Source of the DNA: Chrysomallon squamiferum
Lineage: Eukaryota > Mollusca > Gastropoda > Neomphalida > Peltospiridae
Length of the DNA stretch: 10,000 bases
Assembly: GCA_012295275.1 (NCBI GenBank)
Contig: CM022668.1
Coordinates: 14,110,522 to 14,120,521 of the forward strand
Direction: 5' to 3'
The first letter of the stretch is position 1; each line of letters begins with the position of its first letter. Under the pieces are notes generated by a model, which saw nothing but the letters and a program-made list of their open reading frames with translations, had not been told where the DNA came from and made no database searches. Below are positions 1 through 7,589 of this stretch, one piece after another. The position numbers and the translations under genes were made by a program.

Positions 1-2
1 TT

Positions 3-167
3 CTGTTTTACGCAATCTCATTTCTCATGCTGATCTGGGTCATACGTTTTAGGTCGTGTTTTTTACGTACGATACAACTGTTAAGATCAGGAATGGGCAG
101 CCATTTTCCAGAAGCGGGTCACGTGACACATGACTCGCCTCCAACCGGGCCGCAGGCACTAATTTAG
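3..167 (+). CDS. Partial single-pass membrane microprotein, alpha copy 1 (5' end outside window)
   Basis: I do not recognise this gene. The frame is open from the window edge to TAG at 165-167 (54 residues) and corresponds to residues 11-64 of the copy at 5517. It keeps the second half of a hydrophobic segment, then W-V-I-R-F-R-S-C (R replaces the Cys of the other copies), T-I-Q-L-L-R-S-G-M-G and a polar tail with E-A-G-H-V-T-H-D-S-P-P. Against the 5517 copy, 45 aligned codons show 9 amino-acid changes and 3 silent changes, so the pair evolves without visible protein constraint. A 1-bp length difference after the H-D-S-P-P codons shifts the frame, so the last residues differ and the stop is reached at once. 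The GT that follows the homologous AG in copy 2 is GG here. It may be a decaying paralogue. Function is unknown; the hydrophobic segment implies membrane insertion. Confidence 0.33.
   Translation: MFYAISFLMLIWVIRFRSCFLRTIQLLRSGMGSHFPEAGHVTHDSPPTGPQALI
118..127. promoter_or_regulatory. 10-bp palindrome GTCACGTGAC (E-box), alpha1
   Basis: Perfect palindrome containing CACGTG, equal to the consensus of the CLEAR/USF-type E-box known in vertebrates. It lies in the coding tail of the microprotein, where it encodes G-H-V-T, so the palindrome may be accidental. Confidence 0.2.
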
Positions 168-403
168 GGGATTTTTTTTTTTTTTTTTTTTTGTTTACTT
201 CAGGAACTGTTATATAAAAAAAAATAATAATAAAAAATTACGTGTGTTTTAGTATGTTAGTAGATACAAAAATAGACGGATTTTATAAAATTTGAATTAA
301 CGTTTATTTTTTCGTTCTGACTGATTAGCACCTTACTGAAAATAAAGTCAAAGAAAGAGTATGATAAAAAGAATGAACTGTAAAAAACGGGGATGAAAAG
401 AAC

Positions 404-534
<131 letters not shown>

Positions 535-977
535 GTATTATCTTTCTCAACATATATCTGGGCACAAGCATATAACTGGGCTTTCAAATACTTTACAGTA
601 TTTTTAATAACTGATATAATACCAAAGAGCTGTCATTATGGTCATTATCTGTTTGCTTTGCATTAAAACTTTAGACCTTTATACTGCTGTATCTTTGCTG
701 TCAAACTGTTAATAGTCATGAGTGTTTTGATTGTCTGTCCATATATTTTTCTGTTAAAAGTTTACATACAAATCCGAACATATGTTGGAATGATAGCAAA
801 AAAGTTAATACTAATAAATAAAAATAAAAATAAAGAGCTTTAGTTTCATTTAAAACCAAAAAACTTTATTTAATTTATATTAACTGTTAGAAAATTTTGA
901 TATTAAAATTTTATAATCCTCTTTTTCAAGTCTTTGTTGTAATATAGACACCTTTTTGTCTACAAATTTAATGTCTG

Positions 978-1101
<124 letters not shown>

Positions 1102-1206
1102 GTTCTTTTACGTCAAAATTGTATGAATTGTGATTCCCAACATGAGCGTGTCACCTCATGAAAGAACAAACTCGTCTTTGTATTTGACTGTTACATGAGA
1201 CCTCAC

Positions 1207-1310
1207 TGACAACACACCCGTGAATTAGTGAAATTAATATACTGTTCAGGTCTTTACAAAATGCACTCGTATGTAATATTTGATAACGGGTCCACATGCA
1301 AAGTGCTGTT
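1207..1310 (+). repeat. Dispersed block G, copy downstream of alpha1
   Basis: Shares TGACAAYACACCC and GTCCACATGCAAAG with 8780-8882. Over 1260-1310 I count 42 of 51 identical bases without gaps. In this place it follows an alpha unit; the other copy sits inside beta2. No coding signal. Confidence 0.65.
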
Positions 1311-1350
1311 TAATCTGATGTACTGACCTCCACAGTAACTCTTGCTGTGT

Positions 1351-1504
1351 ACAAACATATATACGTATCAACTCATATAGATCTTGGACAATTATTATTC
1401 AGTTAATCTGTTTATTTCTTTTAACATGTTTACAAGTGAACCAATACAAACATACGTACACAAAACTCGTATAGACTGTCAACAGATATCATTTAGTTAA
1501 TCAC
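1351..1504 (+). repeat. Degenerate ~95-bp-spaced direct repeat
   Basis: ACAAACATATATACGTATCA...CAACTCATATAG...CAGTTAATC (1351-1410) recurs as ACAAACATACGTACACAAAACTCGTATAG...TTAGTTAATC (1446-1504, with gaps). An old local duplication of about 60 bp. No function visible. Confidence 0.5.
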
Positions 1505-1709
1505 AGAGCTTACTGTCTTTCTTCTTTCTTTTTCTTCTATTTATGTTTGTAAACACAGTCATAAATCAGTAAATGTAACTGCATATCTGTGTGTCTTTTT
1601 TTTTTTTTTTTATTTGTTTATCTACCTAAATCTATCTGTTGTAATATTTGCTGTAATACTGATATGTTTGTCAGCAAATACAATCCATGTCTATCTATGA
1701 TCTCTCTGT

Positions 1710-2083
<374 letters not shown>

Positions 2084-2113
2084 GTGCGTGCGTGCGTGTG
2101 TGTTTGTGTGTGT

Positions 2114-2172
<59 letters not shown>
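2084..2172 (+). repeat. (TG)n microsatellite
   Basis: TG array with GCGTG and TTTG interruptions at the 5' end and a pure run from about 2119 to 2171. The C-V-C-V frame on plus and H-T-H-T frame on minus are array translations. Confidence 0.96.
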
Positions 2173-2173
<1 letters not shown>

Positions 2174-2215
2174 TTGTATTATATAGTCTCATTTCTTCCT
2201 TACGTATTAATATCT

Positions 2216-2630
2216 ATCTTTCTCTGCCTTTTTCTCTTGATCTCATTTTCTGTCTCTTTCTCTGTCTCTTTCTTTCTTTCGCTCTCTTTCTTCTTCTCTT
2301 TCTTTCTTTCGCTCTCTTTCTTCTTCTCTTTCTTTCTCTCTTTTACTCACTTTGTCTCTTTTCCTTTCTCACTCGCTTTCTCTCTCTTTATCTGTTTTTC
2401 TTTCTGTCTCTATCTCTATGTTCCTCTGTTTCACTCTGTCTCTTTCTGTCTTTCTTTCTCTCCATCTGTATCTTTCTCTCTTCCTCTCTCTTATTCTCTC
2501 AATCTTTCTCTTTTTTTCACTTCCTTTTTTCCCCAATCGTTCTATCTCTTTCTCTTTTCACAGACACGCACCCTCTCTCTTTCTTTTTCTCTCTCTCTTT
2601 CTCTTATTCTTTCTCTCTTTCACTCTCGTA
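2216..2630 (+). repeat. Long polypyrimidine stretch (about 415 bp)
   Basis: Almost purely C/T with scattered A and G, built of TTTC, CTCT and TTCTTCT words. It contains two adjacent 30-bp units (2281-2310 and 2311-2340) differing by one base near the end. Several frames stay open only because TC-rich DNA rarely contains stop codons. It switches abruptly to polypurine at about 2631. Confidence 0.9.
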
Positions 2631-2800
2631 AATAAAGAAAGAAAGATTGAAGTAAACAAAAGACAACAGAGAAAAAAAGAAGAAAAAAACACACAGAAAG
2701 ACAGAATCAAAGAACAAAGAAATGAAGAAAAGATGAAAGAAAGGAAAGGAAAAATCATGAAGAGCAAAAAACATAAAAAAAAAAAAAAAAAAAGGGAGTA
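2631..2800 (+). repeat. Polypurine tract upstream of beta1 microprotein
   Basis: A/G-rich run with GAAAGAAAGA and AAATGAAGAAAAGATG words, ending in a run of A (2776-2793). It is shared with 7330-7500 and, more loosely, with 5160-5435, so it belongs to the repeat unit and is not an isolated microsatellite. The tracts end about 85-100 bp before the microprotein ATG. Confidence 0.8.
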
Positions 2801-2890
2801 AATGAAAAACATAAACGATAAGAGACAAATATATTTCGAGTATAAGATGTTGCGACCAAAACTCAGAAGTAAAAAATAATCACTACAGAA

Positions 2891-3004
2891 ATGGAACAAG
2901 AACAGTATGTTGCTCTTTCTATATTTTATATAATTTCGTTTCTAATAATTATATGGGTTATATGTTTTAGATCATGTTTGCTACAAACGATGCAATCGTT
3001 ATAA
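2891..3004 (+). CDS. Single-pass membrane microprotein, beta copy 1 (37 aa)
   Basis: Unrecognised 37-residue frame, ATG to TAA. Residues 1-5 are M-E-Q-E-Q, residues 6-26 form one continuous hydrophobic segment beginning Y-V-A-L, and the core W22-V-I-C25-F-R27-S-C29 ends it, followed by L-L-Q-T-M-Q-S-L. R27 after the hydrophobic stretch and acidic residues before it would fit a short single-pass protein with a cytoplasmic C-terminus (inference). The start context is GAA-ATG-G (purine at -3, G at +4), shared with the copies at 5517 and 7590. Compared with 5517, 10 codons differ silently and 14 by amino acid; codons 21-29 have only silent changes (4). That is the best evidence that the frame was once translated. 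The stop coincides with loss of the C-terminal region seen in alpha. It could instead be a fragment of an exon. A purine tract, not a clear promoter, lies upstream. Confidence 0.38.
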   Translation: MEQEQYVALSIFYIISFLIIIWVICFRSCLLQTMQSL

Positions 3005-3261
3005 GTAAACTGAAATTAAAGAAAAAGAAAAGAGAGATTAAAAAATGAAATATAGAGAAAAGAAAGAAAGAAGAAAACACCGGAGGAGAAAAAAGAAACA
3101 ATAGAGAGAAAGAGCGGTCATTACTGTTATACACATATTATCGATTTTCTTTGCTTCAAAACTTTTTACCTTTATTTTGATATATGTTTGGTGTTATAAT
3201 GTAAACAGAGTGCCTTGTCATTTTTTTTATTTTTTTTTTTTACGTACATACATTAAAAACA

Positions 3262-3306
3262 TACATATATATATATACACACACACCCACACACAGCACA
3301 CAAACA
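3262..3306 (+). repeat. (TA)n(CA)n microsatellite, beta1
   Basis: CATACATATATATATATACAC then ACAC/CCAC words. The beta2 counterpart (7965-8006) is shorter in the TA part. Confidence 0.85.
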
Positions 3307-3393
3307 CATATAAACCACGCCCAATTCACGGAACAATTAATCAGGGAAACCAGTCGGAAAAGAGAATCATTAAATCGGTTCTTGGTTTCATTG

Positions 3394-3401
3394 TGACGTC
3401 A
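3394..3401. promoter_or_regulatory. CRE-like palindrome TGACGTCA, beta1
   Basis: Exact 8-bp match to the cAMP response element consensus, inside a stretch (3310-3435) that is nearly identical in beta2 although the AT-rich arrays around it differ. A CCACGCCC (GC/KLF-box-like) lies at 3315-3322 and TATAAACC just before it. Such motifs arise by chance and no transcript is known. Confidence 0.25.
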
Positions 3402-3462
3402 TCGCCAACCGAGAGAATATTTCGTAACATTCCGTTCATTTTATTTTATATTTCAGTTTATA

Positions 3463-3486
3463 TTTTATTTTATTTTATTTTATTTA
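3463..3486 (+). repeat. (ATTTT)n pentanucleotide repeat, beta1
   Basis: Short run of TATTTTATTTTA words. The beta2 version (8160-8190) is slightly longer. Confidence 0.85.
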
Positions 3487-3633
3487 TTGTTTTTTTTTTA
3501 TTTTACATACTTGCTTAAAAAAGTTAATCAAGAAAAACTTTATATTCATAACTCGGCTTATTATTATGCCTTATATTTCACATGTGCTTAATAATATATA
3601 ATATTTTATATTCTTGGCTAAAAACCAGATATT

Positions 3634-3786
3634 TTATTTTATATTACATATACGATTTGAAAACAACTCATTCTTCTCAAGATGTTTCAATTGTTTTGGA
3701 CATAATCCAACTGGCCTGTTAATTTGATGTTTTATGATAGCACGGACCAAATGTTTAATGTTATATGAACCTAAACGTTTCTTCAT
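3634..3786 (-). CDS. Weak 50-aa minus-strand frame in the beta1 D block
   Basis: ATG at 3786 (complement) to TAA at 3634. Basic product beginning M-K-K-R-L-G-S-Y-N-I-K-H-L-V-R, with Q-I-N-R-P-V-G-L-C-P-K-Q-L in the middle. Unlike most frames here it is not low complexity. The beta2 copy keeps the frame from K-K-R-L-G onward and extends it, but has no ATG at this position. Most differences between the copies change amino acids (Y to F, K to N, N to Y, R to Q, C to Y). It could be a relic of a mobile-element protein or chance; I recognise no family. Confidence 0.12.
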   Translation of the reverse strand: MKKRLGSYNIKHLVRAIIKHQINRPVGLCPKQLKHLEKNELFSNRICNIK

Positions 3787-4305
3787 TTTATTATATTGCT
3801 TACTTATTGTTGCTTTATGAAAGGTTTTGGCAAGACACTCCCGTTTCTTAATAAATTTATATTTCTCCGAAGTCCTGGAGTTCGTATTTTCTATCTGGAC
3901 TCCCTAAGAGGTAGGTTTAAAATAAGAAAGAAAAAAAGAAAAAAGAAAAGAAAATAAGGTGAAGTAGTACTAAATCAGTTGTTGATGTATTTACCTCTAA
4001 ACCTTCAGTTAGAAGAATATTATAATTATATGCTGTCTACGTTTTAGACATATTATACACTTACTATATTTTAATATGTAAAAATCGAATGATTCCTTTG
4101 GCGAGTCTTTGAAAACAACGGGTTAGTAATTCTGGAGAAAACTGGAGGTAGGTAATGTATTTTGGTAGGATTTTTTAAATGTTTGTTTGTTTCTTTCTTT
4201 CTTTTCATGTTTGTTTGATATTTATTGCCTATTGTTTTCGTTTTCATTTTATTATTTTGTTTTAAATGTTGTTGTTTTTTTGTGTGTTTTTTTTCAGTTT
4301 CTGTT

Positions 4306-4307
<2 letters not shown>

Positions 4308-4348
<41 letters not shown>

Positions 4349-4383
4349 TTATTGCTATTTTGTTGTTGTTGTTGTTGTTGTTT
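4308..4383 (+). repeat. Poly-T (39 bp) and (GTT)n array
   Basis: T from 4308 to 4346, then ATTTATTGCTATT and GTT repeats (about 4361-4383). Together with 4100-4307 it forms the segment missing from beta2. Confidence 0.95.
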
Positions 4384-4735
4384 TTGTGTTCGTATTATTA
4401 TTTTTGTTACTACCATTATCATTATTATCATCATTATCATACTGGTCACTGTTTTTGCTCCATTTATTGTTTGTACTGTTGTTATTATCATCATTATTTT
4501 TTATTTTCCTCTATTGTTATTGCTTTATCGTTATCATTATTATTATAATTATCATTATCAATATTGCTTTTGCTGTAATTATTGTTTCTATTTGTGTTAT
4601 TGTTATAATTATCATTATAGTCATTTTTCTTCTCTGTTATTATTGTAATATTTATCGCTGCTATCATCAAAGCTTTGTTGTTATTATCCTTTGTATTTTT
4701 TGTTGTTGCTGATATCATAATTATAATTTTTCTTA
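4384..4735 (+). repeat. Degenerate (ATT/ATC)n trinucleotide region
   Basis: TTATTATCATTATCA-type words over about 350 bp with interruptions. It keeps three frames open on plus (I, Y/H, L/S rich) and an N-rich one on minus; none shows amino-acid composition beyond the repeat. A related, shorter version occurs at 9206-9310. Confidence 0.85.
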
Positions 4736-4770
4736 TTTTCTGTTTATCTCTTTTTTCTTTTAGTTTGTAT

Positions 4771-5077
4771 AACAAAGAAGGGAGATAACTTGTAAACTGT
4801 CTGAAATTCTAGAGATCGTCGACAAAATGACACAAATTGATTGGTAAAACGTAATGAACGATTCAATATCACATCAGTGACTGCTGTCAAATGTTTTCGT
4901 GTAAAACTCTTGAAGAAAAAATAAATTACACGTGATAAACATTGATGTACGAAATGGAGTTAAATTCAAAATTCGTACCAAGTGATATAAATTTATGATG
5001 TGTATTTAACGAAACGAAAATGTTGAATTACGAATTTTTGCACAGAGGGCTGTATATTTCATATTAAACGTGCAGAC

Positions 5078-5081
<4 letters not shown>
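4771..5081 (+). repeat. Block F, copy 1, with mollusc-like AAGGGAGATAACT motif
   Basis: Starts AACAAAGAAGGGAGATAACT and ends ATTAAACGTG..., followed by A29 (5082-5110). It aligns with 6903-7209 through AAATTCTAGA, CACATCAGTGAC, TGTCAAATGTTTTCG, CGAAACGAAAATGTT and ATTAAACGTG, at visibly lower identity than beta1 to beta2. A defined start plus an A-rich end suggests a retroposed element, but I found no Pol III boxes, no coding potential and no clear target-site duplication. A TATAAA occurs at 4986-4991 and recurs in the other copy. In both copies block F lies upstream of a microprotein unit, so it could instead be an upstream part of that unit. Confidence 0.7.

Positions 5082-5110
<29 letters not shown>
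5082..5110 (+). repeat. Poly-A run (29 bp) at end of block F
   Basis: Uninterrupted A after ...GACATTT. It may be a retroposon tail or a slippage array; the equivalent in copy 2 is AAAAT repeats. Confidence 0.95.
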
Positions 5111-5113
<3 letters not shown>

Positions 5114-5159
5114 TCTCTGAGACTAGAACAATAACATTTAAGTATTTTCCTAACCTAAA

Positions 5160-5435
5160 AAGAACGATTCAATGAAGAAAGACAGAAGATATGTAAAGAA
5201 AGAAAGAAAGACTGAAACAAAAGACAATAGACCAAAAAAACGTAAGAAAGACACTGTGTGAAAACAAAGAAATGAAGAAAATATAAAAAAAAAACAAACA
5301 AAAAACGGAATAAAAAAACTGAAGAGCAAAAAAAAAAAAAAAAAAAAATGGTAAGAAAGACAAAGGTAAACGATAAAGGAAAGAAGGAAATAAGGGAAAA
5401 AGAAATAAGCAAAGAGAGAGAGAGAGGGAGAGAGG
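5160..5435 (+). repeat. Polypurine tract upstream of alpha2 microprotein
   Basis: A/G-rich, with GAAAGAAAGAAAGAC, ACAAAGAAATGAAGAAAA, an A19 run (5330-5348) and GAGAGAGAGAG at 5413-5425. The words align with the beta tracts, so it is a unit component. The minus-strand F/L/S-rich frames across it are artefacts. Confidence 0.8.
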
Positions 5436-5516
5436 ACAAATACGTAGTGAGTTTAAGATATTACGACTAAAAATCAAAAGCAAAAAAAAATAATAATAAT
5501 AATAAACACCACAGAA

Positions 5517-5753
5517 ATGGAAGAACAACAATATGTTTCCCTACTTCTAGTTTACGGAATCATGTTTCTCACGCTGATCTGGGTCATATGTTTTAGGTCG
5601 TGTTTTTTACGTACGATGGAACTGTTAAGATCAGGAATGGGCGGCCATTTTCTAGAAGCCGGTCACGTGACACATGACTCACCCCCCAGGCGGGCCGCAG
5701 GCACTAATTTAGGTAATTTTTATTTTTATTATTATTATTTTTTTTTTACGTAG
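5517..5753 (+). CDS. Single-pass membrane microprotein, alpha copy 2 (most complete)
   Basis: Unrecognised. ATG at 5517 has G at -3 and G at +4, in the same context as the beta copies. Residues 1-5 are acidic/Gln, residues 6-26 (Y-V-S-L ... I-W-V-I) are hydrophobic with one Gly, then C25-F-R27-S-C29, then F-L-R-T-M-E-L-L-R-S-G-M-G-G-H-F and a polar tail E-A-G-H-V-T-H-D-S-P-P-R-R-A-A-G-T-N-L to residue 65. There is no signal peptide separate from the hydrophobic stretch. From residue 66 the unspliced frame is only F/Y low complexity made by a T-rich run, so that end is probably not real. An AG|GTAATT donor at 5712/5713 and an acceptor ending at 5794 could remove it, giving about 74 residues. 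The two cysteines just after the membrane segment are possible acylation sites (inference). It lies downstream of block F and a purine tract. Confidence 0.42.
   Translation: MEEQQYVSLLLVYGIMFLTLIWVICFRSCFLRTMELLRSGMGGHFLEAGHVTHDSPPRRAAGTNLGNFYFYYYYFFFT
5662..5671. promoter_or_regulatory. 10-bp palindrome GTCACGTGAC (E-box), alpha2
   Basis: Counterpart of 118-127, unchanged although neighbouring codons differ (GCG to GCC just before it). It sits in a local island of higher GC content (about 5635-5703). Confidence 0.2.
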
Positions 5754-5794
5754 AGTTTATTTTTCGAAATTTTTCATTTTTCCGTTTACTTCAG
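5713..5794 (+). other. Candidate 82-bp intron in the alpha2 microprotein gene
   Basis: The sequence reads TTTAG|GTAATT at 5712/5713, a fair donor, and TCCGTTTACTTCAG|GAAC ending at 5794, a good acceptor with a pyrimidine-rich run before it. Splicing would replace the F/Y low-complexity tail with G-T-V, an Ile run and Asn before TAA. In alpha1 the acceptor is kept (ends 212) but the donor GT has become GG, so that copy could not splice here. Transcript data are absent; this is inference from motifs. Confidence 0.22.
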
Positions 5795-6005
5795 GAACTG
5801 TTATAATAATAATCATAAATTAAGTGTCTTTTAGTATGTTAGTAGATACAAAAATAGACGGATTTTATAAAATTTGAATAAATGTTTATTTTTTCCTTCT
5901 AAAAGCCACCGTTTACCCATGACTGATTAGCACCTTACTGAAAATAAAGTCAAAGAAAGAGTATGATAAAAAGAATGAACTGTAAAAAACGGGGATGAAA
6001 AGAAC

Positions 6006-6035
6006 GAGAGAGAGATAGAGAGGGAGGGAGGGACG

Positions 6036-6107
<72 letters not shown>
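6006..6107 (+). repeat. (GA)n microsatellite, alpha2
   Basis: Same lead-in (GAGAGATAGAGAGGGAGGGAGGG type) and same flanks as 404-533; pure GA 6038-6107 (70 bp). Confidence 0.97.
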
Positions 6108-6108
<1 letters not shown>

Positions 6109-6162
6109 GTATTATCTTTCTCAACATATATCTGGGCACAAGCATATAACTGGGCTTTCAAA

Positions 6163-6189
6163 TGTCTGAGAGAGAGAGAGAGAGAGAGA
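6163..6189 (+). repeat. Second short (GA)n, only in alpha2
   Basis: GTCTGAGAGAGAG... lies where alpha1 has ~30 bp of unique sequence (582-611, ACTTTACAGTATTTT...). Flanks GGGCTTTCAAAT and ATATAATACCAAAGAG are identical in both copies. Confidence 0.9.
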
Positions 6190-6562
6190 ATATAATACCA
6201 AAGAGCTGTCATTATGGTCATTATCTATTTGCTTTGCATTAAAACTTTAGACCTTTATACTGCTGTATCTTTGCTGTCAAACTGTTAATAGTCATGAGTG
6301 TTTTGATTGTCTGTCCATATATTTTTCTGTTAAAAGTTTACATACAAATCCGAACATATGTTGGAATGATAGCAAAAAAGTTAATACTAATAAATAAAAA
6401 TAAAAAATAAATAAAAATAGAGAGCTTTAGTTTCATTTAAAACCAAAAAACTTTATTTAATTTATATTAACTGTTAGAAAATTTTGATATTAAAATGTTA
6501 TAATGCTCTTTTTCATGTCTTTGTTTTAATACAGACACCTTTTTGTCTACAAATTTAATGTC

Positions 6563-6751
<189 letters not shown>

Positions 6752-6769
6752 CTTTTACGTAATAATAAT

Positions 6770-6796
6770 ACCTTTTTTGTCTACAAATTTAATGTA

Positions 6797-6861
<65 letters not shown>
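6770..6861 (+). repeat. Duplicated CT module after alpha2
   Basis: ACCTTTTTTGTCTACAAATT and TAATGTATGTTT (6770-6800), followed by CT (6801-6861), repeats the 5' flank and array at 6536-6748 (ACCTTTTTGTCTACAAATTT, AATGTCTG). A local tandem duplication of flank plus array. Confidence 0.88.
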
Positions 6862-6863
<2 letters not shown>

Positions 6864-6902
6864 TTATTTATCTTTTTCTTGTTTAAAATTTATTTTCATA
6901 AT

Positions 6903-7209
6903 AACAAAGAAGGGAGATAACTTGCAAGAGGCTAAAATTCTAGATATTCAACAAAATGACGAAAATTGATTAGAAAATGTAATGAACAATTCAATGTCAC
7001 ATCAGTGACCGGTGTCAAATGTTTTCGCTTGAAGAAGAAAAAAAAATTACGCCTGATAAACATGAGTGGTTCGAAATGGAATTAAAACCTTACATTCAGA
7101 GTTCGTGTAAAGTTATATAAATTCCAGATCTATATTTAACGAAACGAAAATGTTAAATTACGGATTTATTCTCAGAGGGTTGAAAATTTAATATTAAACG
7201 TGTACAAAA
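6903..7209 (+). repeat. Block F, copy 2
   Basis: Homologue of 4771-5081, beginning with the identical AACAAAGAAGGGAGATAACT and ending in an AAAAT-rich tail (7206-7228) instead of pure A. It shares TATAAA (7116-7121). After the tail, TTTAAATATTTTC (7233-7245) matches TTTAAGTATTTTC downstream of the first copy, so the homology continues past the A-rich end toward the purine tract. No frame of interest. Confidence 0.7.
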
Positions 7210-7247
7210 TAAAAATAAAAATAAAAATAGGATTTAAATATTTTCAT

Positions 7248-7252
<5 letters not shown>

Positions 7253-7286
<34 letters not shown>
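7253..7286 (+). repeat. (TA)n microsatellite
   Basis: Pure TA between block F copy 2 and the beta2 purine tract. No counterpart at the same place in alpha2. Confidence 0.96.
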
Positions 7287-7290
<4 letters not shown>

Positions 7291-7303
7291 GTGTGTTGTG
7301 ATC

Positions 7304-7500
7304 GAAAGAAAAAAAACAAAAGGCACGTAAAGAAAGAAAGAAAGAAAGATCGAAATAAACGAAAAGCAACAGAGAAAAAAGAAAAAAACAACAAAGAAAG
7401 ACAGAATCAAAGAACAAAGAAATGAAGAAAAGATGAAAGAAAGGAAAGGAAAAATCACGAAGAGCAAAAACATCAAAATAAAAATAAAAAAAGGGAGTAA
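7304..7500 (+). repeat. Polypurine tract upstream of beta2 microprotein
   Basis: (GAAA)n at 7330-7349 followed by sequence nearly identical to beta1 2650-2800 (for example ACAAAGAAATGAAGAAAAG). Ends about 90 bp before the ATG at 7590. Confidence 0.8.
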
Positions 7501-7589
7501 AGGAAAAACATAAACGATAAAAGACGAAAATATTTCTAGTATAAGATATTGCGACCAAAAATCAGAAGTAAAAAATAATCACTACAGAA

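Larger units (their letters stand above)
2636..4099 (+). repeat. Beta unit, copy 1 of the higher-order repeat
   Basis: Closely matches 7330-9205. In order: purine tract, microprotein (2891-3004), purine stretch, the GAGCGGTCATTA block (3111), an ACAC array with CCACGCCC and TGACGTCA, an ATTTT array, a block carrying a minus-strand frame (3634-3786), and a block with GGTTTTGGCAAGACACTCC (about 3822) and ACCTTCAGTTAGAAG (about 4000). It lacks the ~415 bp segment found in beta2 after position 3785. It keeps ~400 bp (4100-4497) that beta2 lacks. Confidence 0.85.

Noticed and set aside
2986-3000. AACGAT-GCA-ATCGTT inverted repeat at the beta1 stop
   Set aside because: Six-base arms only; broken by a substitution in beta2 (ATTGTT), and inside the frame, so not a supported terminator or binding site.
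3177-3518. Frame with W-C-Y-N-V-N-R-V-P-C-H-F-F, also at 7864-8094
   Set aside because: The matching peptide comes from recent duplication. Indels in poly-T and CA arrays shift the frames apart downstream, so the reading frame is not conserved.
4187-4775. Frames of 93-153 residues over the trinucleotide region
   Set aside because: Three plus frames and one minus frame are open together, with I/Y/H/F/N runs dictated by ATT/ATC repeats.
5155-5531. Minus-strand F/S/L-rich frames of 94 and 120 residues (also 7194-7558)
   Set aside because: Antisense of the polypurine tract and of the microprotein; composition reflects the tract.
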